Source: Brachycybe producta
Lineage: Eukaryota; Arthropoda; Diplopoda; Playtdesmida; Andrognathidae
NCBI GenBank assembly: GCA_036925085.1
Contig: JAUPFP010000023.1
Coordinates: 697,001-761,000, forward strand
Length of the DNA: 64,000 nt
Direction of reading: 5' to 3'
The notes under the pieces were generated by a model. That model searched no databases and was not told the origin of the DNA. It saw only the letters and a program-made list of their open reading frames with translations. How positions within the stretch are numbered: the first letter of the stretch is position 1; every line of letters begins with the position of its first letter. Position numbers and translations under genes: made by a program. Below are positions 46,656 through 57,561 of the stretch, one piece after another.

Positions 46656-49600
46656 TAAGAATAAGAACACTATTTTGCTACAGGCCCTATAAAAGAAATC
46701 AGTTTCAAGAAAAAGAAGTCTCAAAGTTTAAATAATAGATTAATACATTTCAGGTCCCTTCTATAACTGGAATTGAAACTTCAGAAGAAGAAAAAAAAAA
46801 TAAAAAAAAGTCTTGTCTGAAACTGAGAGAGACTTAAAATCCAATCGTGATCTGACTACAAAATAAAATGTCTCTCTAAAGACTAAACTTTCCTCAATAT
46901 AAAAAAACGCAAGGAAAAAGTAATACAAACCGTTAGAAATTTGTATTGCTTGATTCAACATGAGAGATCAATTAATCTGGTTGAAATCCTTATTGTACTT
47001 TAGATAATTTAGAAAACAAATTACAAAAAGCTCAAATTAAAAGATGAACAATATAAACTCCAAGTAAACATAAAAACTAAAATGTTTAATATGATTGCTT
47101 AACCACCACTTAAGATGGTTTATGAAAAAGCTGGGGTCCGTTTCACAAAACAAAACTACAAGTCTTGTTAGTAACAAGTACATTTTTACAAGTTTGTAAA
47201 ATTTCAACTTATTAGCGTTTCACAAAAAGTACAAGTGTACACTTGTAATTACGAGTGAATTTTTAAAATTTTACAAGTGAATTACTTGTAAACCACAAAA
47301 GAACACTTGTAACTAACAAATGTAGTGGACAAACTTGTTACTGACACATGTTACCAACCACAGATTTTCTACCTAACTCAAAAGGTTGGTAGGTTGTTTT
47401 ACAAGCGTTTCAAAATTAAACAGAATGTCCTTACTATATCGTATTTCTTTTAAAATACACACCTTATTTCCTAATGAAACACTTTTAGACGTTTTTGGCA
47501 CTATGGAATTACAACAAAGAAGAAAAAAATGTATTTAATGAATACTGACACACTATGCTTGTTACAAACAAGTCAAATTTTACTTGTCCTACACAATTGT
47601 TACTCAAAAGACTTGTAGTTTTGTGTACAAATTGTTTGTGAAACACCTGTAACCAACAAGTTGTGATTACAAAGACTTGTAACATACTATTGTTACGGAC
47701 AAGACTTGTAGTTTTGTGAAACGGGCCCCTGATTTTTGAACTCTTGATTATTTTTTTCTTTCAAGAACAAAATGAAAAAAAAAAAAAAAAACTTCAATTT
47801 TATTTTTAGTAACTAGAAGGGTAGTTCAATTACTGAAGGGTATTTTCATGTTAATATCTTTCAGATTTTGTTTATAAAAAGTTTATTTCGAATGATATCA
47901 ACATGAAAATACCTCTAAGTGATTGAATTACTCTCTTCTAGTTTCTAAAACATTTTCTAGTTTCTCTTAATTTTTCTCCTGAAAATGAGAATAATCTGAG
48001 TTTGAAAATCAGCTGTACATAAATTATCTTAATATTTTAAAATATTGGTTTTAATTACTGCATCTATATTCGAGTAAAAATTACTTAGGTTAACATCTTG
48101 AAAAATAATTAATGAAATCTAAAATATGTACAGTTTACAAATATACTTTCCTGCAAATTTCGCGTGTATGGATGGCTAAAGAATTTAATGAAAAACTAAC
48201 AATTATTTCTTTTAAACCAATTATGAATTTGGAAACCCTATATATCAACTATTAGTTCTGCAGACAAGATGGATAATGTTTCCAATTTGTCAAATAAATG
48301 AACCAAAAAAATGAAAGTAGCGGAAATTATTTTCTGTAATTAATCGAAATCCGTAATCGAAACCCATAGACTTACTTTTTTATAATTATATTTGTGCTAA
48401 ATATATCTCCAACAAAAACAAAAAAACAGATCAAATTCATTTTCAAAACTAAATCAATTATGAAATGCTCCTGGGAAGTATTTCATCTAATAGTTAAGCT
48501 GGTTTTAAAGTTTAAACCTCCTCCGAACTCTGGTTATTCTATCTTTGAAGAGCAAAATTAAGAGACTACATCTCAAAATTACTTTCACAAATCTCCACAA
48601 AGAGCGCTAACATCGTTTTTCTATTGAGCCCAATATGTCGCAGCAATATGTTTATTTTTCATAATTAAAATTGTTCAATTTTGATGGTTTTGTGCACCTT
48701 AAATATATGTGGTCTATAGGGCTCGGATTTTGATGCAATATCAACCGGACTGTTTCTCAATATGTGGCCCAAGTGCCAATTGTGAAGTAACAATCTCGTT
48801 TAGTTAAAAACACTGTTCTTTCTAATTAAAAAAAATGGTTAGAGGCTAGAACTATAGTAAACAACTGATAGTAACCAGACATCTAGCCTCTAACCAGCCT
48901 TTTCTGATTAGAAAAAAGCATAGTTGCAGTTTGCTCTAATAATGATTGATTCCTTCACAATTGGCACTTGGGCCACAAATTGAGAAACATTCCGGTTGAT
49001 ATTGCATCAAAATCCGAGCCCTACTGATCTAGTGATAGAATGATAAAAAAAAAATGGTAAGTGCGGTTTTATTTATAAAAAAATATTTCAATATCGCGAA
49101 TTTCTAACTCTTATGTTAAACTCCATTGAGTACGCGCTCATAAGCAAAAACATCCATTGAAATGCTCGTAAAAACACAAAATAACCGAAGTCCGAAAATC
49201 TGCTTTTTTTATCAAAATTCTTAAAAAGTTAAATACTTAAGAGAATTACAATATCGTTAAATATTTATCTGTTGAAATTTCTTTTTAAGCCAAAAGGAAA
49301 AGAAACTTTTTATTTTACATAAATTAAATTTAACGTTAAAATCCAGACAAAGTCAATATACATTAGGTTGAAAAATATTAGACAAATAAATGTCTAGAGA
49401 AAGAGTGGATAGAAAATATTTTTTTTGCTCAAGTATGAAAATTAATAGCTTTTGACTGAAATCGTTTATAACAGAATAATATTAAAACGTTTAGAAATGA
49501 TACTTCAAATAAAAAAAAGCTTTTTTTCTTCCAAAATTATAATAATAACAATTGTGTTGAATTGGTTATCAATTTTACAGTAACACAACACCAAGACTCT

Positions 49601-52600
49601 AAAGGGCGTTGGTCATTTCCGCGTGGTCACCATTTTACTTGACAACATTCATTGTAGTTTGTGACACTCCGTGAACAAAATTTAAGGACAAACATTATAA
49701 ATTATCCACAATGCATTTGAGAGTTGTGCTAAAAAAGGGGGCAATCTGAAATGTTTCCGTCAATTTCTTTTGTTCACCATGATGGACATACAGTGTTATA
49801 TCCTCAATTAAGTTGCCACATACGATTTCATCAGATTTGAAATTCAGTTGACCAGATAAATTGATAAACAAACAAAGTTTGCTATCAAAATAGCTCGAAA
49901 CTCACAAAAAGACGTTGAGTGTTTCACTAGTGATTTGATTTTTGTTTGTTAATTTAATCTAATTATACACAAAGATTTAATGAATAATTAGTTAAATCTG
50001 GTGATCAAAATATTAAGTATCTTACAATTTCTGAATAATTCACAACGTAAATATGAAAATAATCTTGTAATTCTTTAAGGTGGCCCTAAAGATATTTCTT
50101 TTACTTTTGTTTTGTCAGATGGCGCCACCGCAGTGGCTATGCTCGAGCATAGACGATTCTTGTCAATTTTGGACACAAAAACATCAAGCGAACCTTTTTT
50201 TTTTAAGAAACAACATTATGAAAAAATTCAAATTGTTTTCAAAACTAGAATGGTAAAAAGTTATGATCAGAAACTTATTAATTAGAAATAAATAAAACAA
50301 TAAACTTTTCTTTTTCAATTAGCAAATTTTTCTAAGATATTTCTGAAAATCATTTATCCAATATTTTCTCAAAAAAGACAAATAATCGATCTGAATATTA
50401 TTACTTAAAATAATTGCTATTTTTCCTCAAGAGAAAAAACACATTAGTTACTTACGCCCACAAACTGACATAAACAAATTGCATAGATTTCATTTTTGTT
50501 AAAAAAAAGCTAAGATAAAAAAAAACCCAAACACAATTGATTACTTTTTTTTGTCCGAAAAAACACTAATGCCACAAAAAAAATCAATTAAAATACTCCG
50601 TAAAGAGTTAAAATAAATGAAAATTTAGTATTTACAACTGAAATAATAATAATAAAGAATTAAAAGAATGCAAAATTTAAATAAATTGAAATAGAAGGTA
50701 TAAAAAATTAAGTTACACTTCAAAACAAATTGAACCTTCAAAAAAAAAACACTCAGACAAATTTAATAATAAAAAAAGAGCGTCATACTGTCAGATTTAG
50801 AAAGAAAAAAACTAAATAAAAACTGACATGAAAATATGAACAAACAGGAAACGTTGTTGCATCCTCATTTAAATTTGTCCAAAATGGGGTTATGTTTGCA
50901 AACATTACGAATTATCACTTTGATAAAACGTCACGTTTTTAGAGATAAAAAAAAACAGAAACAAACAAATTAAAAATTTACTAATTAGTATTTATAATTA
51001 ATTTAGAAACACAATTTGACTGTCATCTTGTCAATTATTATCAGTTATGAAAACTTAAATGTTACAAACACGTGCATAATTAATTAGTAAATGTGTCCAC
51101 GTTTAATATGCAGGTAGTTATGTTTGTCTTAGTAGTAGGTTTGGTGGCCGCATTCGTAAACTGAAGAATTTTATTTTGTTATGAAAAAAAGAAAGCAAGA
51201 AAAGTAGCATCCGGAAACAACATGTTGGGCTTATGTAATAAAAAAAAACTCGTCCAGGAACCATGCCAGTCCAGTCTACCCTTCTTAGGAAAGCAATCAT
51301 CTAATTCACATTCTTGCTTTCTCGAGATTCGAGAAGATTAAATTGAATATGTCGACCTTCAGTGCCTTTGCACAAGAACCACTTTTTTTCGTAGTCCAGT
51401 TCGACTGCAAAATTTAGTCGGCATGTTGAATGTGTGAAAAGGCCTGCATAATTTCCACAGCAATACATTGTCAATGACGACCCGACCACTAGTTGTCGTT
51501 TCAACTTCATTTTGCAGTTGGATTTAACCACTAAAAAGTGGGTTAGCATGCATCCATACAGTAATACCCCTCACTGCTAATTTAGTTCATTAGGTTGAAA
51601 TGGTCCAATGCAGAGAATGGCAAGGTGTGTTTTTTGGAAAATATGATTACTCTTGTAAGTGTGACTAACATTTTGTCAGGACTTTGTGGGGAGATGTTAG
51701 CAGTTTGTAGGGCTACCGTTCAACCTCAACATTATAAAATAACATTAGTGGGATCTTGTCCCAAGCCAACTGGCACTAGTAAACTGTCCACTCTAAGAAA
51801 ACGAGAGAAACTTGTGTATGGAAAATGTTGCGATTTGGAGAACTTATAGGGCCGTGACTGAACAAGACATACATACTAAAATACTGCCATTGCATGTAGA
51901 ATTGTTATAGAAGATGATAGAAGTTTATTTTGACATTGCATTTCTATGTTGTATTGGACAAAATAGTCCCTTTGCCAGAGGCCCTCTGGGCTCTCAGTGT
52001 AACGATCAAAATGTAAAAAAAATGTGTGTACATTATTATGTAGACATCATGTTTGCACTAGGGTCATCTGAAATGAGGTTTTCTCATACCTCATATCTGA
52101 GAAGAATGCAAAATCAAGCACATCCGGAAATTCTTTTTTTTATCTGGATAGATTCTTTACAACAGAAAGAAATACTCTCTAGTTTCCTATTGCGATCAAT
52201 ACGAAGTTTTCCGTTTTTTTTTTAACTACGACCACGAAATGTGACTGAAGATGGACTTGTTTTAGTTCTTTAAAATGTAAAATACACCTTACTTCAGAGT
52301 AAACAAAGCAGCAAGCCGAAAAATAAACTCGTAAATGTTGCCTAGTGCACTTTTTAAAACATACCATACCCAAAAGAGTAATTCAGCAACTTGAAAGTTG
52401 AAATATAAAACCACAATGAGGTATGAGGAGTACGACAACTAAAGAAGTTAAATGGATTCTAATAGTAAGGGACAATGAACTTCCTTATGTCTTTTTCATG
52501 CTGTAAAGTACAACCAACTCTTGTCAGACATACTGAAACATTGGCCCAACTTGTCTTATATGGATAAAGGTACAATGAGTAAGTAAGTTCATTGTGACCA

Positions 52601-55600
52601 CAGCAGCTTTACGAGAAATTTTAAAAAGAAACAAAAGGGTTTTGTACTTAATTTTGCTTACAAAATAAAATGCACACATTTCGTGTCATTTATGTGTTTA
52701 TTTTTTCTAAAAGCTCAGTGGCAGTTTTGTTCACATCTTAGCTTTTCTAAGTGAACTTTTACTTTTAAATGTTCACCAAGAGTATAATAAGAATATCTTC
52801 AAGTAGATCTTACACAAACAAGGATTTTAACTTAATGTAAAAGAATCTTCTTTAAAGATTACAACAAAAAATTATATAATAACTATTAAAGACAGTTCTT
52901 TGTTTTTTAATGGCATCTTTTTTTTTTTTTTTTAGAAAATGAAAATGTTGTGTTTTTCTTATGTGTGTTAGGTTTGGCCACAATTTAATAAACCTTTTTT
53001 TTTTCTCCGCTTATTTCAAATGACGTGAAACTAGAAAAAGTAAATAAAAATGCTAAGAATATTTTCATATAATTTATATGTTAAAAAGAAAATTTCACAA
53101 TTTATGGGGGGTTTAAAGTTAACAAGCATAATTGATATTTTCAAACCACATTTTAAAAAAGCTTATTTTGAACAAGCTTGATAAAGAATGACCTTTTTTT
53201 TCTAGAAATTATCAAAAAATCTGATTTTTTTATATATATATTTATATATCATGATATCTATATATGGCTGTTCAATTTTTAGCCTTTTTTAATTCAAAAT
53301 GGTTTACAGATATTAGGGATCCTTATTAGAAGTGACAAGTATTTTAGTTATTAATTGTAAATATAAAATACTTATTAAACATGATATATTTATTTATTTG
53401 TGATATACAGTAGGCTCCCTATATCTAACTAACTAAGTACTCTGATTTTGAAAAATATAAACATGAAAATAAAATAAAGCCAAAATTCAAAAATGAACTT
53501 TTTGCTAGTTGCAGCTGAATTACTGAATCATACCTTAAACAAAAGGATTCAAAAATTGAATCATTAGCCATAATCCATTTCTAGGATCTTCTAGTTTCTA
53601 ACATATTTCAATTTCTAGTTTTACAGTTGCTTCTTGAAAAGCTAAGACAAAATTGACAAACAAGTTTTCTGACTAGATTAAGACCCAAAATCTCTTCTAC
53701 AATGATAAATTGTATCATTCCCCCCCCCCATATATTAGATGCGCATTTTTACAAGTGAAGAAGAACATGTTTAAAAGAATGTTCACATCTGCATAAATGC
53801 GTAGAAACCTACAATAAACATCTCTATTTCATGCTAATGAGCCATGACTCATTAGTAATGAGTATCATAATGACACTCAAAAGTTAATGGGGTTTAAGTA
53901 ATAAAGGGCTTCCTCGTTTCAAACACCTTTTTTTTTTGTTAAGTATTGTTTGCTGTCTTTCATAGAACCTGTACTCAACAATTTTTACATATATTAGTGA
54001 CTGACACAAAACAGATAGTAAAATCAACAACAAGTAAAACTCATTTTACTCATCAATCACAAAATCCAGAAGAAAAAAAAAAAGAGAACCAAAAAAAAAA
54101 AAAAATTTCAAGATTGAATTCGAAAGAAAAACAAGATAAAGGGCGCAATCGGAAACAATAGACTATTTTCCTTTTGCTGTAAAGATTTTCTGAGTGAAGA
54201 TTGCTCCACTTCCTTGACAATTCTTTAAAACAAAAGAATTTCCGGATGTCTTGCAATTTTCTTCTCAAATGCGAGACTAATCCTCATACGAGGAGGCCAT
54301 TGATACAAACATATGACGTCTAAAATATGCACATTCTGATTTTCACATTGAAAGTCGCCATATTTAACTTAATCTTCTCGAGAAATCAAGTACAGGTGGA
54401 TTAATATGCTTTTAAAGTGTAAACACACCTCTCGAACTCTTGATTATTCAGTCTTTCTGGTGAAAAATAAAGAGAAACTTGAATGTATTTTAGAAACTAG
54501 AAGGGTAGCTTCATCACTTAAGGGTTTTTCAAGTCGTTATCATATCTTTCAATATACAGTATATGCTTTTTATTTGAGTTTGAAAAGGACCCAACTTTAA
54601 ACAGACAACGCTTAGTAGCCGATATTTTGTTTTTTAAATATTTGGTTTATATGAAAAGTTTATTTTGAAAGATATCAACATGAAAATATTCTTAAGTGAT
54701 TGCGCTAGCTATAATCAAAGTTCGACAAACACCTGTTTATAAACCCGTCTTAAATGCCTTCTTTCTTGAGGAAGGTAACTGGAGCTAGCATGACTTCCAG
54801 ACACGATTTCTTTACCACATATAGTTTCCGGACACACTTTTTCTGTTTTCTTTACATAGCTTTTTCTTTAGTTTCCGAATGCACCCAAAGTAAATGAAAG
54901 AAAAACATCTTCAAGTCGTTCATCTTTTTTTCTTTTTGGGTGAAAACATTCCATCAGCAAATTAAGAAAAGACGAACTAAAGTAAAAGCGGAGAACTCAC
55001 CTACGTTTAATCAATATAACATGCTAAAAGGGAATGCTAAAAAAAAAGCTTGATCCATCTCGTTAAAAAGCTAAATACGCTCGCGGTGTTTTTCTATTAT
55101 TATAATAGGCTGTGTAAGACTAGCAATGTGGAAAATTTACATCAACAGTTTAAATCAACTTAACGGAAGAAATCATTTTTTTTAACAAGAAGTTCAAAGT
55201 TTGGTAGAAACTAAAAGATTAACCGGAATAATGACATTAATGACATTATCTTTCCTGTCTTATTGCAGTTTAGAAAATAACTTATTCTATTTTCACTTTG
55301 AGGTTGGTAGAAAACGTAAAATTTAATCATTTTTAAAAATGCAATACTTTTATTTTGAAATAAGTCACTTTTACACAATTCGACTTAATTCTTCTAATTG
55401 GCTAGCAAATTTTGATTGAATGTCTAATTAAGATCGATCTAATCTGCGATAAGTAGGGCTCGGATTTTTATGAAAATATCAAGCAACTGTTTCTCAATCT
55501 GTGGCACAAGTGCCAATTGTCAAGTAACAATTGTTTTTTTTTTTAAAATCAAAAACACTGGTTAGAGGATGGAACTCTAGTTAGCAAGTGATAGTAACCA

Positions 55601-56654
55601 GACATCTAGCCTCTAACCTGTCTTTTTGATTACAAAAAACATAATTACAGTTGCTCTAATGATGATGATGAATCGATGATGATTACTTCATAATTGGTGG
55701 CACTTGATCCACAGATTGAGAAAAAAATGCTTGATATTTGCATAAAAATCCGAGGCCTAGCGATAAGCATTTAGAAAACTAGAAAAAAGTAAAAAAATAG
55801 GGGCTTCATTACTTTTTTTTTTACCTCAAAAAGGAAACTTTGAAATGGCCATAAATTTGCTCATACGTGATTCTTTTTACTCTTCTAGTTTCTAACAAAC
55901 TTTGAATTTTCTTCAAAACCTATGGTTGTAGTATTACACTGCTTTTAACATGTAAACGCTCCTCTAACTCTGGTTATTCTGTCTTTGAAGAGCAAAATTA
56001 AGAGAAATAAACTAGAAGAGTCGCAGCTCACACACACTTAAGAGTAATTTCATGCTTAATATCTTTTAAAATAAGCTTTTTATGTCTGTTTGAAATTTAT
56101 GTCTAAAAAGTTTGTTTTCAAAGATATCCAACACGAAAATACTATTAATCATTCAGCTACCGTTCTAGTTTTTAAACACACCTTTCACATTCTCCTTTAG
56201 TGTTGATCCTGAAACGCACAATAACCAAGAGTATCACGAAAAATGTGAATTTCATTTATTGCCCATAAAACATTTAATTTGAAATATGTGTCGGCGGCCA
56301 CAAAATTACGTTTACAAGATCTATTTACTCTTCTAGTTTCTAAATTTTTGATTTTTTTTTTCTTCTTCTAAAAAAATAATTGTGCTTCAGAGAATAAATG
56401 TTAAATCTGTGCCATATATTACCAGCATGTATCTTTTCTCCGCATAATTTTCACTTCAAAAGACTCCAAAAAAAACAAAACAACAATAAGTAATAAACTG
56501 AAAAACTTACCGCAAGAACCAAGCTTCTCGCTGGAGGTGGACCAGCTCCCCATTTGCCCCATTGACGAGAACGGTAACTACTATAACCACCCAAAGCCTC
56601 ACTTTGACCACATCCGATAACAACAAGACACAATGTCAGTAAAGTGGCAAACAT
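37778..56654 (-). CDS. Secreted cysteine-rich precursor, ITG-like/prohormone-3 type, 4 coding exons
   Basis: Predicted secreted peptide precursor. Exons on the minus strand: 56654-56511, 42271-42127, 40413-40252 and 37980-37778. All have GT-AG borders and phases 0, 1, 1. Total 217 residues. Exon 1 encodes a signal peptide (MFATLLTLCLVVIGCG, probable cleavage after SEA) and a basic-aromatic stretch with RQWGKWGAGPPPAR. The rest carries 16 cysteines (74, 79, 85, 86, 91; 101, 113, 119, 125, 138; 154, 160, 167, 168, 182, 191). CC pairs occur in exons 2 and 4. The C-terminal block RKHRQAPRKACLYF and ACIGPV is what I associate with ITG-like/prohormone-3 precursors of arthropods and other protostomes. 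No dibasic cleavage cascade like a classical multi-peptide neuropeptide precursor is seen. A missed small exon inside the 14.2 kb first intron is possible. Secretion and the cysteine-rich nature are well supported; the family name is from memory of the motif. Confidence 0.82.
39096..39250. mobile_element. Foldback MITE family C, right-truncated copy
   Basis: Starts ACAGGCAATTAGAAATCGGG like the copy at 14593 and is similar through CCAATTAGAAGTTGC. It then diverges, so the last roughly 55 bp of the right arm are missing. Confidence 0.75.
39748..40073. mobile_element. Foldback element with TTTACGGGTCCAGGTATGTA ends
   Basis: The left arm TTTACGGGTCCAGGTATGTA mirrors the right arm ending CTACATACTTGTACCGGTAAA. 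The symmetry continues inward (GACGATCT near 39856 and AGATCGTC near 39960). Total about 326 bp, no coding frame. Confidence 0.75.
40745..41100. repeat. TTGGCC/GCCAAT-rich element
   Basis: Frequent TTGGCCCA, TTGGCAA, GCCAACAT and CCAATGTTG motifs on both strands across about 350 bp suggest a decayed element rich in TTGGC/GCCAA. Clear termini are not visible. Confidence 0.45.
41181..41635. mobile_element. MITE family D, second copy
   Basis: Ends GAGGCTGGGTCCCACATCAAG and CTTGATGTGGACCCGGCCTAA. Homologous to 26024-26527. Its 120-codon open frame is in non-coding repeat sequence. Confidence 0.75.
41888..42085. mobile_element. MITE family E, copy 1
   Basis: The left arm GGAACACACAGACCACTTT with CGACTGAAAAATGAA mirrors the right arm TTCATTTTACAGTCTAAATCG with AAAGTGGTCCTGTGTGCC. 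It lies 42 bp from the exon 2 splice donor end of the precursor gene. Related copies are at 51376-51550 and 59826-60015. Confidence 0.7.
42695..43449 (-). mobile_element. Tc1/mariner-type element relic with ~190-bp inverted repeats
   Basis: The outer ends TATATAGACGCTCCCCAAAA and the complement of TATATAGACACACCCCAAAA begin inverted repeats that extend about 190 bp each (shared TTTCTGCTAGGCAGAAA and TTTCACCATAAACAGATCATC). Between them lies a decayed transposase fragment on the minus strand. The TA-containing ends fit the superfamily. Confidence 0.8.
43051..43250 (-). pseudogene. Decayed Tc1-like transposase fragment
   Basis: Minus-strand translation gives FQQENSPVP near 43190 and PDLNPVENLG near 43054-43083. 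These correspond to the FQQDNxPxH and PDLNPIENLW blocks around the second and third catalytic residues of Tc1 transposases. The second catalytic Asp is replaced by Glu. The N-terminal part is absent, and a 14-base G run (minus-strand C run) interrupts the frame. It cannot be functional. Confidence 0.75.
43487..44090 (-). mobile_element. Element E1, inverted copy without satellite or hAT insertion
   Basis: Reverse-orientation relative of 28477-29480. It has the uninterrupted GTATATCT site near 43849 where the other copy carries the 473-bp hAT. It ends at the complement of GTGCAAAGAAAT with no satellite attached. A short ATGAAGGCGATG duplication (43620-43655) is specific to this copy. Confidence 0.75.
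44432..44572. mobile_element. Small foldback MITE
   Basis: The left arm TTACAATTACACCACTAAGTG with GGCGCAAA mirrors the right arm TTTGTGCCATACACTTAGTC with ATAATTGTAA. About 140 bp. Confidence 0.75.
45351..45393. repeat. TA/TG microsatellite
   Basis: Alternating TATG and TATA units, simple sequence. Confidence 0.8.
45430..45905 (-). repeat. Dispersed repeat R1, reverse orientation, about 1.5 units
   Basis: Reverse complement of the 5060-5400 repeat, with a second partial unit (TTAACTGGATTATGTCACG at 45512 echoes TTAACTGGATTCCGTATAA at 45824). Confidence 0.7.
46585..46653. repeat. (AT)n microsatellite, about 69 bp
   Basis: Uninterrupted alternating A and T. Confidence 0.95.
47133..47730. 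mobile_element. Inverted-repeat element with GGGGYCCGTTTCACAAAAC ends
   Basis: The left end GGGGTCCGTTTCACAAAAC and the right end (complement of GGGGCCCGTTTCACAAAAC) enclose about 600 bp. The interior repeats ACTTGT/ACAAGT words many times on both strands, so it is built of short sub-repeats. No coding frame and no clear target duplication. Confidence 0.8.
47790..48030 (+). mobile_element. Foldback family A copy
   Basis: AACTAGAAGGGTAGTTCAATTAC, TTCATGTTAATATCTTTCAG on the left and ATGATATCAACATGAAAATACC, TTCTAGTTTCTAAAACATTTT on the right. The middle is shorter than in other copies. Confidence 0.75.
48500..48562 (+). mobile_element. Family A left-end fragment
   Basis: GGTTTTAAAGTTTAAACC, ACTCTGGTTATTCTATCTTTG and GAGCAAAATTAAGAG match the left end of family A. 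The rest is missing. Confidence 0.55.
48717..49023. mobile_element. hAT-type MITE family F, copy 1
   Basis: The ends TAGGGCTCGGATTTTGATGC and their complement, with arms of about 65 bp, enclose about 307 bp. The flanking 8-mers GTGGTCTA and CTGATCTA match at only some positions, so the target duplication has decayed. The copy at 55454-55759 has an intact one. Confidence 0.8.
50137..50152. repeat. Perfect 16-bp palindrome CTATGCTCGAGCATAG
   Basis: Identical to its reverse complement; no associated feature is recognised. Confidence 0.7.
51376..51550. mobile_element. MITE family E, copy 2
   Basis: ACCACTTTTTTTCGTAGTCC with TTCGACTGCAAAATTTAG on the left mirrors CTTCATTTTGCAGTTGG with AACCACTAAAAAGTGG on the right. 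Confidence 0.6.
53450..53680 (+). mobile_element. Foldback family A copy, degenerate
   Basis: AATATAAACATGAAAATAAA, AACTTTTTGCTAGTTGC, TTCTAGTTTCTAACATATTTC and CTAGTTTTACAGTTGCTTCTTG resemble the right arm. The left arm is poor. Confidence 0.45.
54175..54900. mobile_element. Family B element split by a family A insertion
   Basis: The left part (54175-54410) shares GATTGCTCC, ATTTCCGGATGT and TTAATCTTCTCGAGAAA with the intact family B copy at 63217-63577. The right part (54760-54893) shares GGAGCTAGCAT, TTTTTCTGTTTTCTTTACA and TTTCCGAATGCACCC. Between them sits a complete family A copy (54411-54760). Confidence 0.8.
54411..54760 (+). mobile_element. Foldback family A copy, nested in family B
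   Basis: Among the most complete copies. TTTTAAAGTGTAAACACACC at the left end, TTGATTATTCAGTCTTTCTG, then TTTTAGAAACTAGAAGGGTAG. The right arm has TTTGAAAGATATCAACATG and AAAATATTCTTAAGTGATTG. Its far right end is less well kept. Confidence 0.8.
55454..55759. mobile_element. hAT-type MITE family F, copy 2, with intact 8-bp target duplication
   Basis: About 306 bp with ends TAGGGCTCGGATTTTTATG and the near-complement. Both sides carry GCGATAAG (55446-55453 and 55760-55767). The interior shares AACCAGACATCTAGCCTCTA with copy 1. Confidence 0.88.
55938..56245 (+). mobile_element. Foldback family A copy
   Basis: GCTTTTAACATGTAAACGC, ACTCTGGTTATTCTGTC, AAACTAGAAGAGTCGC on the left; TTTCAAAGATATCCAACACG and TTCTAGTTTTTAAACACACC on the right. 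A partial right-end fragment precedes it at 55870-55925. Confidence 0.75.
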
Positions 56655-56731
56655 TTTTTTTTTTTTTGGTTTTTGATTTAAGGAGTTTGGCAACAACAAA
56701 ATTGTTTTTGGGCGGAATTTAATGGCCGGAC
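56655..56731 (-). other. Probable 5' UTR of the precursor gene
   Basis: Directly upstream of the start codon. A good acceptor (TTTTATTTTATTTTAG, complement at 56732-56747) suggests a spliced 5' UTR exon beginning at 56731. A possible upstream non-coding exon with donor AAAAG-GTAAAG lies near 57010. Confidence 0.4.
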
Positions 56732-57402
56732 CTAAAATAAAATAAAAAAACAAAAAAAAAATTAATAATAATAATAATAATAATAATTAATGCTAGAAAT
56801 TAACTAACTAAATTTCAGAGACGATTATAATTTTTGAAAAGATAATTTTTCTTTTCAAAAATGTTTCAAAAGATTCGAAAATATAAAGACAAAACGATTC
56901 TAGTTTCTAAAGATTTAGAAAAAGAGATAAAGAGAGATAGAAAAAAAAAGGTAATGGATTTCAAGAAAATGATTTTGGCAATGCCAAATAAAAGATATGC
57001 CTTTACCTTTTCTTTTCAAATGACTAAAAGAGAGTGAGTGGCGCGGGGCGTGTTTGAATTTGATAAGTGTGGCAGTCAGCCAGTCTCTTTCTCTCTATTT
57101 TTCTCTTCTTGTACCAAAAAAATACTATGTAGGTACATAGAAACTATACAGACAATATATAGACATGTACGCATGCGTAGTAAAACACTGAGGCCCACAT
57201 ATATATATATAAAAAGATAACATCAAAACCAGGTGGTTTGGTATTTCGCTCCATTTCTGCTCTTGAAAAGCACTTTTTCTTTCGCTTTCTCTTTATCATT
57301 AAAGCTAGACAATACCTGCAATATACATATATATATATATACCTTATATACAAGTAAATTGAGCAAAACAAGAATCGACCCATAGGCCCTTGTATGTCAC
57401 TG

Positions 57403-57561
57403 TCAATCTGCGGAATCAGTCAATCTACAAAACAACCAACTTGCTAGTGAATCTGCAAAAAATCAACACCTAAAATGTATCGACTTTTGCTAATTCACTA
57501 GCCGAGTGGTTGTTTTGCAGAATGCCTAGGCAATCTGTATGTTGACTGATTCCGCAGATTG
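57403..57561. mobile_element. Small foldback MITE with CAATCTGCGGAATCAGTCAA ends
   Basis: The left arm CAATCTGCGGAATCAGTCAA mirrors TTGACTGATTCCGCAGATTG exactly over 20 bp. The inner arms ATTCACTAGC and TGCTAGTGAAT continue the symmetry. About 159 bp. Confidence 0.85.

Larger units (their letters stand above)
42272..56510 (-). other. First intron of the precursor gene, 14.2 kb
   Basis: Holds no recognisable coding sequence. It is filled with mobile elements, microsatellites and AT-rich DNA; the separately listed elements account for roughly a third of it. Stretches 46090-46580, 46660-47130, 49030-51370 and 51560-53440 show no identifiable feature to me. Confidence 0.65.

Noticed and set aside
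51118-51300. Possible extra exon of the cysteine-rich precursor in its large first intron
   Set aside because: No splice borders in a compatible phase and no similarity to the precursor. Exons 1 and 2 already join in phase 0.
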